A stretch of 13,178 nt of DNA, from positions 1 through 13,178 of the forward strand of contig CAKUPC010000050.1 of assembly GCA_934675095.1 (NCBI GenBank), in the 5' to 3' direction. Position numbers and translations under genes: made by a program. Below are positions 6,466 through 12,829 of this stretch, one piece after another. The stretch's first letter is position 1; every line of letters starts with the position of its first letter. The notes under the pieces were generated by a model. That model was not told where the DNA came from. It saw only the letters and a program-made list of their open reading frames with translations, and made no database searches. Source of the stretch: an uncultured Bacteroidales bacterium. Lineage in GTDB: Bacteria; Bacteroidota; Bacteroidia; Bacteroidales; UBA932.

Positions 6466-8271
6466 ATGAGATATTCCACAATAATATCCACCATCATCTT
6501 CTCCGCCCTCCTTTTAGGCTGCTGCGGAACCCCGGAGACCCCGAATGAAAGCAATGTCCGCATCTCATGGGACAGGACGACCTTCACCGAGCACACTTCC
6601 GCGTATGTCGGCTCATGCAGTGAGGAGGTCGGAACCATAACCCCGTTCACCGAGGAGAACCTCTACTATCCGAGAATCAAGCGCCTTTCTGACGGCTCTC
6701 TCCTGATGTCCTTCGAGAACGACCATTTCGGCTGGGACCTCTACACCCGCAGGAGCGAGGACAACGGCCGCACATGGTCCGATGCGGTGATGCTCACCAA
6801 GACGCATCCGGCGACGTCGACGGTCGGCGACGACTTCAAGACGTATGTGAATTCCGACTTCATCGAGCTGCAGGACGGCCGCGTAATGCTCGCCTACCAG
6901 TGGCGCTATAAATTGGGCTACAACGACTTGCCGAATACCAATGTCAACTGCGGCATCGAAATCATGTTCTCCGACGACTTCGGACGCACATGGGGCAAGG
7001 CGCAGCCTGTCTATGTCGGTCGCTGCTGGGAACCTGCCCTTCTCCAGCTGCCGTCAGGCGAGATTCAGATGTTCATCACCTCATCGCAGGAACTCATCGA
7101 CGATATGTCCGCCCCTCAGGTCGTCATCATCCGCTCGTTTGACGGCGGAAAGACATGGCAGGGCAAGCCTGTCTGCGGCATCGACGACAACGAGACCATC
7201 TCACGCACACGCGACGACCGCTCCACCTACGATGGTATGGCCACGGGCGTGTGCCTCGACGACAATGCCGGAATCGCCGTCCCTTACGAGGTGTGGCACG
7301 GCAAGTGGGTGGTGGATCAGTCGCCATACATCGTGAAGACCGACATGGAGACGAACTGGCACGGCGACCATGCTGCCATCCGCGCCCACGGAGGCCCCGA
7401 CTGGCCTGCCAAGAAGCAGATTAACAAGGATTTCTACGGCTACGGCCCTTACTCAACTAAGCTCACAACGGGCGAGGTGCTTGTCCTGAGCAACGGCACC
7501 TACAAGGGCGAGCAGGGCATCTGGGTGTTCATCGGTGACAGACAGGCGGACAATTTCCGCAACGCCACCTCTCCGTTCGACGGCTACTGGGGCTCGATTG
7601 ACTGCATCGGCGAGAACGCCGTGATTGCGACCGGCACCGTGAAGCTCCGCAAGGACGGCAAGATCCGCGGACTGGTCCGCTCTGAAATCGGCCGTCTGAA
7701 CCGCTCCAAGACCATCGCGAAGGGCGACCGCGAACTCCCGGGAATAGTCTCATTCGATCGCGAGGACAACGATTTCTGGTTCCTCGGACACAGTTTCCCG
7801 TCATCCGTGTATGCGGATTTCGGATATGACGATGACAGTTTCATTTTATATTCCTATCTTTACGACCCTGTTCTGACGGCGCTGACGACCGAAAATTCCG
7901 ACGCCGTGGAAATTCTTCTCGCGAGGAACGGACAGCCGCAGCGGAAAGTCGTCGTGAACGGCAAGGGAGCGTATAAGGTCTATGTTGATGACAACATCGC
8001 GTGGAAACTTGTGTCAGAGGGAGTTACGCCGGATGTAGAGGTCGTCGGGACATTGAACGACGACATTGACAAGGATTTGGGATATTCCGTGAAACTTCGC
8101 GTTCCTTGGGAATATCTGGGCGGAAAACCGTCGAACGGGGAGAAAATCCGCTGCCATCTGCGTCACCACTACAAGGCGAAGACCTCCGAAAAGCCGGCGT
8201 GGAGCATCGAGGACGTCGAGGGCGAGAACACGGACTATCCGTCCGAATGGCTGAGCCTGACGCTGAAATGA
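6466..8271 (+). CDS. Sialidase/BNR-fold lipoprotein with CBM9-like C-terminal domain (1)
   Basis: The protein has 601 residues. The start is placed at 6466 because it gives a clean lipoprotein signal (lipobox LLGC, Cys 19); the upstream ATG at 6400 only translates the REP repeat. Asp-boxes S-x-D-x-G-x-T-W occur at 97-104, 169-176 and 224-231, and YPRI at 68-71 corresponds to the FRIP-like arginine motif of sialidase-type propellers. Residues about 455-601 form a beta-rich domain with VPWEYLG, resembling CBM9-like carbohydrate-binding domains. The family suggests a surface exo-glycosidase acting on sialic acid or on another sugar (GH93-type exo-arabinanases share the fold and the YPR start). 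I could not assign the full arginine triad or the Tyr/Glu pair, so substrate and activity are open. It lies 79 bases after paralogue 2 and 44 bases before a related gene, with which it probably forms a transcription unit. Confidence 0.8.
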   Translation: MRYSTIISTIIFSALLLGCCGTPETPNESNVRISWDRTTFTEHTSAYVGSCSEEVGTITPFTEENLYYPRIKRLSDGSLLMSFENDHFGWDLYTRRSEDNGRTWSDAVMLTKTHPATSTVGDDFKTYVNSDFIELQDGRVMLAYQWRYKLGYNDLPNTNVNCGIEIMFSDDFGRTWGKAQPVYVGRCWEPALLQLPSGEIQMFITSSQELIDDMSAPQVVIIRSFDGGKTWQGKPVCGIDDNETISRTRDDRSTYDGMATGVCLDDNAGIAVPYEVWHGKWVVDQSPYIVKTDMETNWHGDHAAIRAHGGPDWPAKKQINKDFYGYGPYSTKLTTGEVLVLSNGTYKGEQGIWVFIGDRQADNFRNATSPFDGYWGSIDCIGENAVIATGTVKLRKDGKIRGLVRSEIGRLNRSKTIAKGDRELPGIVSFDREDNDFWFLGHSFPSSVYADFGYDDDSFILYSYLYDPVLTALTTENSDAVEILLARNGQPQRKVVVNGKGAYKVYVDDNIAWKLVSEGVTPDVEVVGTLNDDIDKDLGYSVKLRVPWEYLGGKPSNGEKIRCHLRHHYKAKTSEKPAWSIEDVEGENTDYPSEWLSLTLK

Positions 8272-8315
8272 CGGCTGCCACGGGAAAAATGCTTCGAAAT
8301 ATAAAGAGAAAAGAA

Positions 8316-10190
8316 ATGAAACACGGATATATGTCAATGATTCTGGCGGCAACTTTCGCTGCTTTGTCACTCACGGCCTGCGAGCCGGCCAAGACACCTT
8401 CGTCACAGGGAGGCGGCACTAACGGCTCGACTCCCAAGAAACTCGAACTGACTCCTTTTTCTCAGTTGAATCAGGGAAAGGATGAACTGAACTCTCACGC
8501 GGCGGACTGGAAACTCTCGTCGCTCAAGATGGACTACAGGACGTTCATAAACCTCGGCTCTGGCGTGACGACCACTCCCGAGCCGACCTACGGGCGCATG
8601 ATAAGGATTCTTGACGGGAGCTACATTCTCCTCTGCCAGGACCGTGCGGACAACAACGGAAACGGAAAGAATGTCTATTGGGCGACAAGTCCGGACATGA
8701 AGGAGTGGACGGCGAAGGGTACGCTGTTCAAGTCGCGGACGGTCACGAACGGACTCGGGAACGAGGACACGAAGATGTACACCAACGGAAATGGTTTCGT
8801 CACGAAGAAAGGTGACATCCTGCTCTTCGCCTCCTACCGCAACGCAAAGTCCTACGGAAACTACAATTGCCGTTATGAGCAGGGCATAGAGATGGTCCGC
8901 AGCACTGACGGCGGAAAGACATGGAGCCAGCCTTACGAAATCCATCACGGTCCGAACTGGGAGGCGATGATTCTTGAACTTGCCTCAGGAGAGCTTCAGT
9001 GCTTCTTCTCCGAGTCGCGTCCGTGGATTTCCGGAAGTCACTCCGGAACCTCGATGGTGCGTTCGACCGATGGCGGGCTCACATGGACTCCGTCAGTGAA
9101 GGATGCCGACCCATACCGCGTCATCCGTCACACGTGGTACAGCAAGAAGCAGGACAAGTGGCTCTTCACTGACCAGATGCCGGCGCTCATCATACTCAAC
9201 GGCAGCAGTCAGTTCGCCGGCGCGTTCGAGTCTGCATACGAATATGACGAGACCGGCAAGCACTTCAAGATTGCCTTCGCATGGTCTCCGAAGGACGGCA
9301 AGTGGGATTACATCACCGGTGACGAGGGCAATGGAGCAGGATTCGATGTCAAGTCTGCCAAGGTTGGACCTTCCGAGCGTGCGCTTGATTTATGGCGTGG
9401 AGTCGGCCCGGACCTCAAGCAGTTCCCTTCCGGCGAGACTGTCATCACCTACACCGACACGCAGCCCTATCAGTTCATGCGCATCGGAGACTCCGAGGCC
9501 CGCAACTGGGGCGAGTCCTTCATTTCTCTTCCGGGTGTGAAGGGCAGCTGGGGCGCGATGTGCATGAAGAACAGCCACGAGGTCGTCGGGCTTATGCGGA
9601 ACAGCGCTGACGCATCCGACGTGAAGATGGCGATGGCGAGCCTCTGCCTGAACCACAGCATCAAGGCCTCCTCGCATTCCGTCAAGGTCGATGGCGACAA
9701 CGGCGACTGGCTCACGACGGACGACGCTCTTTTCGTCGGCTCAAAGTGCCAGTCTCAGGCCACTCTTCGCTGCTCCGCCGATGCCGACAACATCTATTTC
9801 CTCATCGAATGCCTCGACGAGAATGTCTCCAAGGATGACTATGTGCAGGTCTTTCTCGCCCCGACAGACCAGCAGAGCCTTACCACCAAGTCCTTCCGCG
9901 TGAAGGTCGGCCTTTCCGGTCTGCGTAATCAGGGAGGCTATGCCGGCGGCTGGCTCGAACAGGACAGGGGAGCTTCCGCCGCTGTCAGCTACGACGCGAC
10001 TCTCTCGTCCAAGTCCGACACCGACAACGGCTGGCTCGCCGAAATTGCCGTGCCTCGCTCTGCGGTGAACGTCATCGACGGCAGGCTGAAGCTGAACTTC
10101 GCCCTTTTCGACGTCGAGGGCGGCGAGGACGCTGTGGTTTCGACGGGGGAGAAGAATCCGCAGAACTGGATCACGGTATCAGGGCTTTAA
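8316..10190 (+). CDS. Sialidase/BNR-fold lipoprotein with CBM9-like C-terminal domain (2)
   Basis: The protein has 624 residues. ATG at 8316 is chosen because it starts a lipoprotein signal with LTAC (Cys 22), follows the A-rich AAAGAGAAAAGAA, and does not overlap the previous gene; 8331 is a possible alternative. The in-frame upstream extension to 8106 lies inside the preceding gene. Asp-boxes are STDGGKTW at 196-203 and STDGGLTW at 250-257, and YGRM at 92-95 sits where a FRIP-like arginine would be. A third region (PSGETVITYTD, 371-381) looks like a later propeller blade. Residues about 450-624 (VDGDNGDW, then DALFVGS, then ADNIYFLIECLD) closely resemble CBM9-like domains. The architecture matches the preceding gene, but sequence identity is low, so these are probably related functions rather than a recent duplicate. 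It is predicted as an outer-surface glycan-acting protein; the catalytic residues are not assigned. Confidence 0.8.
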   Translation: MKHGYMSMILAATFAALSLTACEPAKTPSSQGGGTNGSTPKKLELTPFSQLNQGKDELNSHAADWKLSSLKMDYRTFINLGSGVTTTPEPTYGRMIRILDGSYILLCQDRADNNGNGKNVYWATSPDMKEWTAKGTLFKSRTVTNGLGNEDTKMYTNGNGFVTKKGDILLFASYRNAKSYGNYNCRYEQGIEMVRSTDGGKTWSQPYEIHHGPNWEAMILELASGELQCFFSESRPWISGSHSGTSMVRSTDGGLTWTPSVKDADPYRVIRHTWYSKKQDKWLFTDQMPALIILNGSSQFAGAFESAYEYDETGKHFKIAFAWSPKDGKWDYITGDEGNGAGFDVKSAKVGPSERALDLWRGVGPDLKQFPSGETVITYTDTQPYQFMRIGDSEARNWGESFISLPGVKGSWGAMCMKNSHEVVGLMRNSADASDVKMAMASLCLNHSIKASSHSVKVDGDNGDWLTTDDALFVGSKCQSQATLRCSADADNIYFLIECLDENVSKDDYVQVFLAPTDQQSLTTKSFRVKVGLSGLRNQGGYAGGWLEQDRGASAAVSYDATLSSKSDTDNGWLAEIAVPRSAVNVIDGRLKLNFALFDVEGGEDAVVSTGEKNPQNWITVSGL

Positions 10191-10318
10191 TCATCTTTTG
10201 GGTCTATATTTGTTTTCTCATCGGTCACATACGCCCGGTATGCTCCCTCTTCGAAGACAAATCTATCCACAAAAATCTGATTAAAGCCTGTCTTGGGCTG
10301 TAAGTAAATATTTTGCAA
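10187..10318 (-). other. Possible minus-strand coding remnant or small ORF (43 residues)
   Basis: On the minus strand, a TTG at 10318-10316 opens 43 codons ending in TAA (10189-10187), overlapping the stop of the + strand gene by two bases. The peptide includes GFNQIFVDRFVFEEGAYRAY, which looks like real protein with alternating hydrophobic and charged residues. There is no ATG start, and a stop lies directly upstream. It could be the tail of a decayed gene, a short gene with a TTG start, or chance. I do not recognise the family. Confidence 0.25.
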
Positions 10319-10344
10319 TCATTTATATAATGATTGTACGATTG
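10312..10344 (+). promoter_or_regulatory. Putative promoter with palindromic spacer, upstream of the DUF4886 gene
   Basis: TTTG (10312-10315) and TACGATTG (10337-10344, one mismatch to TAnnTTTG) are separated by 21 bases, close to the Bacteroidetes primary sigma spacing of about 19. The whole spacer is a perfect inverted repeat, CAATCATT-TATAT-AATGATTG (10316-10336). Transcription would start near 10350, giving a short leader before the ATG at 10366. The dyad could be a repressor or activator site, or an RNA hairpin of a longer transcript. Confidence 0.45.
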
Positions 10345-10365
10345 TTTCGAAATAACTGAAATTAT

Positions 10366-11430
10366 ATGAAAAAGAATACACTCGCATTGGTTATGGCGCT
10401 GATGCTTACCGGATTATGTTCATGTACGAAGGCTCCGGAGACCTCGCATTATCCATCCGGGGGAGGGAACACGGAGAAACCGTCTGAGCCCGGCAAGGAC
10501 GGAAACGGGGATGAAGGAAAGGAAGACGAGAAGCCTGCTCTTCCGGTGGGGCAGGAGACAATCCGCGTGCTCTTCATCGGCAACAGTTTCACCCTTGACG
10601 CCACCGAGCACCTTCCCGGCATCCTGAACGACGCCGGCATCACCAACTTCTCCATGGAACGGGCCTACCACGGCGGCTACACCCTCGTCGGATACAACGA
10701 GAACTTCGACAATCCGAAGGTCTGCCTGCGCTACAAGCTGGAGCCGGGCTATGAGAAATGGGACGGCGACCAGAGCTACAACACCGCTAACTGCAACAGT
10801 TCCCTCGCCGCCTTCTGGGACAGCGGCAAGCCCTACGACATCGTCGTGATGCAGGAATACACCGGCACCAAGTACGCCTGGGCTGGCTTTGAAGAGCATC
10901 TGAAGGGCATCGAGGCCGTGAAGGAACTGATGGAAAAGATTCGTGCCAAGCAGCCGGACAAGGAACCTGTCTTTGTCTATCTCATGTCGCAGACCTTCGC
11001 CACCGGCAGCCAGCTTCTCCAGACCTGGTGGCACAACGACCGCAGCCGTATGTACGCCGCCATGACCGCTCATGTGAAGATGGTTCTTGAGCAGACCGGC
11101 ATAAAATGGCTCATCGCCACCGGCACCGCCGTCGAGAACCTCCGCACCACGAGTCTCAACATCGACAACGGCATGGACCTCTCCCGCGACCTCTACCACC
11201 TCGACAAGGGCATCACCCGCTACGCCGCGAACTGCACAGTCTTTGACACCATCCTCGGTCCCTGCGTAGGCAAGACCATGTCCGCCAGCACCTACCGCTA
11301 CTCGAACTCCGACACCTCGCGCAGCAACTACACCACTCCCGTCACCGATGCCAACGCCCCGATAGCCCGGACCGCAGCCCTCAAGGCCATCGAGACCCCG
11401 CTTGCCGTCACCGACTTGAGTAACCTGTAG
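10366..11430 (+). CDS. DUF4886-type SGNH-hydrolase-like lipoprotein
   Basis: The protein has 354 residues. The signal ends in LCSC (lipidation Cys 20), followed by a Gly/Glu/Lys-rich linker to about residue 65. The domain begins VLFIGNSFT (68-76), where Ser 74 in GNS is the expected block I nucleophile. VVMQEY (160-165) fits the internal strand motif of DUF4886, and D275-L-Y-H278 gives the C-terminal Asp-x-x-His of the SGNH triad or dyad. SGNH-fold proteins of this type are expected to hydrolyse acyl esters, and in Bacteroidales they are commonly near glycan degradation genes; deacetylation of a glycan is an inference. The start is supported by the signal peptide. It sits after the two propeller lipoproteins, across a 175-base spacer with its own putative promoter, so it may be regulated separately. 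Confidence 0.8.
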   Translation: MKKNTLALVMALMLTGLCSCTKAPETSHYPSGGGNTEKPSEPGKDGNGDEGKEDEKPALPVGQETIRVLFIGNSFTLDATEHLPGILNDAGITNFSMERAYHGGYTLVGYNENFDNPKVCLRYKLEPGYEKWDGDQSYNTANCNSSLAAFWDSGKPYDIVVMQEYTGTKYAWAGFEEHLKGIEAVKELMEKIRAKQPDKEPVFVYLMSQTFATGSQLLQTWWHNDRSRMYAAMTAHVKMVLEQTGIKWLIATGTAVENLRTTSLNIDNGMDLSRDLYHLDKGITRYAANCTVFDTILGPCVGKTMSASTYRYSNSDTSRSNYTTPVTDANAPIARTAALKAIETPLAVTDLSNL

Positions 11431-11451
11431 TGGCCTTAAAAATCCTGCTGC

Positions 11452-11483
11452 TTTGGGGTATTTCATAAAATGTCGTAACTTTG
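11452..11483 (+). promoter_or_regulatory. Putative lgt promoter (TTTG - 20 bp - TAACTTTG)
   Basis: TTTG at 11452-11455 and TAACTTTG at 11476-11483 match both elements of the Bacteroidetes primary promoter (TTTG, TAnnTTTG) exactly, with a 20-base spacer. The expected start of transcription is about 11487-11490, giving a leader of about 45 bases before the lgt ATG at 11534. The -7 box lies in the left arm of the hairpin at 11477-11515. Confidence 0.65.
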
Positions 11484-11515
11484 TCCGTCTGTGTCCTGCA
11501 CGGGCGGACAAAGTT
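11477..11515 (+). terminator. 17-bp hairpin with U-rich tail after the DUF4886 gene
   Basis: The arms AACTTTGTCC (11477-11486) and GGACAAAGTT (11506-11515) are perfectly complementary. Inner pairing, with two or three G-U pairs, extends the stem to 17 bp around a 5-base loop at 11494-11498. The sequence after it, TTAATTATT, is U-rich. It lies 47 bases past the stop of the upstream gene, so it fits an intrinsic terminator for that transcript. The left arm is also the core of the lgt promoter -7 box. Confidence 0.6.
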
Positions 11516-11533
11516 TTAATTATTCAGAATGTT

Positions 11534-12457
11534 ATGTTAGACATATTGGCGATAACTTGGAATGTCGATCCGGAAATATTCCACATCGGCGGACTTTCAA
11601 TCCGGTACTATTCGATTCTCTTCGTTTCGGGATTCATCATCGGCTGGTACATATTCCGTCACTTCTTCAGAAACGAGGGGATTCAGGTCAGCCCGCTGCT
11701 TGACTATCTGCTTTACACTCTGCTGATTGCCACGATTGTCGGGGCGCGTCTGGGGCACTGCATCTTCTATCAGCCGGACTACTACTTCGGCTCGTGGGCG
11801 GGCTTCGCGGAGATTTTCATGCCATGGAAGGGCGGCCTCGCGAGTCACGGTGGGGCTATTGCGCTGATTATCGCGATGATATGGTTCGCGCACAAGTTCG
11901 GCCGCAGGCATGACTTCGACTTCGTGTGGATTATGGACCGTCTCGCCATTACCGTCTGCTTCGCCGGGGCGCTCATCCGTCTTGGAAACCTCTTCAACTC
12001 AGAGATTTTCGGAGGCCCGACCGACCTCCCTTGGGGATTCCGTTTCCCGCGTTCATACGAGTGGGTGCAGCTCTACGGTCCGAGCGCTGAGCATCCTGAA
12101 GGCCTTGCCTGCCATCCGACCCAGCTCTACGAGGCACTCTGTTACCTCATCCTCGGCATAGTCCTCATCCTTGTCTATGAAAAGAAGCTGGACAAGGTTC
12201 ACCGCGGCTTCTTCATCGGCTGGTTCCTCATCGGCTGCTTCGGCTCCCGCTTCCTCATCGAGTTCATCAAGAACCCGCAGGTGGAGTTCGAGCAGAACAT
12301 GCTCCTCGACATGGGTCAGTGGCTCAGCATCCCGTTCATCCTTCTCGGCATCGGCTTCCTCGTCTATGCGGCCGTCCGCAAGCTCCCTGCCCGCGCCGTC
12401 CATCCCGAAAAGCCGAAATCCCAGCCAACCCACTACGCCAAACCAGTGACGAAATAG
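11534..12457 (+). CDS. lgt: Prolipoprotein diacylglyceryl transferase
   Basis: The product is an inner-membrane enzyme that transfers diacylglycerol from phosphatidylglycerol to the lipobox cysteine of prolipoproteins, the first step of lipoprotein maturation. It has 307 residues, normal for the family or slightly long. Visible family motifs are HGG at 105-107 (the essential His region), IRLGNLFNSEIFG at 148-160 (the Lgt signature with an essential Arg), HPTQLYE at 194-200, and SRFLIEF at 238-244. Hydrophobic segments fit seven transmembrane helices. ATG at 11534 is chosen because the product then begins at the usual Lgt N-terminus; the longer in-frame TTG start at 11453 lies inside the promoter and hairpin. 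The C-terminal tail (from about 283) is Lys/Pro-rich. Its promoter is probably just upstream. It follows five predicted lipoprotein genes, all of them substrates. Confidence 0.96.
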   Translation: MLDILAITWNVDPEIFHIGGLSIRYYSILFVSGFIIGWYIFRHFFRNEGIQVSPLLDYLLYTLLIATIVGARLGHCIFYQPDYYFGSWAGFAEIFMPWKGGLASHGGAIALIIAMIWFAHKFGRRHDFDFVWIMDRLAITVCFAGALIRLGNLFNSEIFGGPTDLPWGFRFPRSYEWVQLYGPSAEHPEGLACHPTQLYEALCYLILGIVLILVYEKKLDKVHRGFFIGWFLIGCFGSRFLIEFIKNPQVEFEQNMLLDMGQWLSIPFILLGIGFLVYAAVRKLPARAVHPEKPKSQPTHYAKPVTK

Positions 12458-12479
12458 GCAACGGTTATTCTTTGACATT

Positions 12480-12517
12480 CTGCACGGCTATTTCAGTGAA
12501 GCGAAGTGGCCGTGCAG
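12480..12517 (+). terminator. Stem-loop downstream of lgt
   Basis: CTGCACGGC (12480-12488) and GCCGTGCAG (12509-12517) pair perfectly, and inner pairing with two G-U pairs extends the stem to 15 bp around the loop AGTGAAGC. It lies 22 bases after the lgt stop. No U-run follows, so it may protect the 3' end or need a termination factor. Confidence 0.45.
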
Positions 12518-12544
12518 GATAGCATGGGGGGAGAGGGGATGCAG

Positions 12545-12566
12545 AAAAAGATGGAGTGCAAGGCGC
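12545..12566 (-). repeat. 22-bp repeat, copy B (inverted mate of 1162-1183)
   Basis: This is the exact reverse complement of 1162-1183, with core GATGGAGTGCAA. It is preceded by an A-run and lies between the lgt hairpin and the TolC promoter region. The sequence on both sides differs from copy A beyond a few bases. Confidence 0.8.
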
Positions 12567-12716
12567 ACCACTTCCCCTTCGAGGGGACGGGAGGGGTCTA
12601 TTGGGATGGTGAGGATTTGAAATTCACATGCAACGAAGCAATCCGCTTTTTCTGCGCCCCGATATGGCATTGTTGTTGCATAACGGAGTGTTCCTTTTGT
12701 ACATATCTGAATGCAA

Positions 12717-12749
12717 TTTGTAATAAATTGCTGATTTATATCAGTTTTG
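12717..12749 (+). promoter_or_regulatory. Putative promoter of the TolC-family gene
   Basis: TTTG (12717-12720) and CAGTTTTG (12742-12749, one mismatch to TAnnTTTG) are spaced 21 bases apart. The spacer contains a perfect dyad, ATAAAT-TGCTG-ATTTAT (12723-12739). The resulting leader would be about 75 bases. The match is weaker than that of the lgt promoter. Confidence 0.35.
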
Positions 12750-12829
12750 ATTGCGTTGTATGATGTCGTCTTCCGGTTTGCGGGACATCGGGAATCAGAT
12801 AGTTAGTGTAGAAAATATATAAAACAGAA

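Larger units (their letters stand above)
12458..12829. other. Intergenic region between lgt and the TolC-family gene
   Basis: This is a 372-base gap with no convincing gene. It holds a hairpin (12480-12517), a 22-bp dispersed repeat (12545-12566), a short palindrome CCCCTTCGAGGGG (12574-12586), a weak inverted pair ATGCAAC/GTTGCAT (12628-12634 and 12675-12681), and a putative promoter (12717-12749). Composition becomes AT-rich after about 12690, as expected for a leader. Confidence 0.6.

Noticed and set aside
8106..8315. Upstream start for the second propeller gene
   Set aside because: It would overlap the previous gene by 166 bases and bury the lipoprotein signal.
10420..11511. 363-codon open frame on the minus strand opposite the DUF4886 gene
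   Set aside because: The + strand frame has a clear signal peptide, a GNS motif and a D-x-x-H motif; the antisense translation is rich in Gly and Val with no motif.
11453..11533. TTG start extending Lgt by 27 residues
   Set aside because: The region holds the promoter and hairpin, and Lgt proteins normally begin near the residue encoded at 11534.
12506..12763. 85-codon + strand frame in the lgt-TolC gap
   Set aside because: It crosses the 22-bp repeat and the putative TolC promoter, is Cys-rich with no family pattern, and has no plausible leader.
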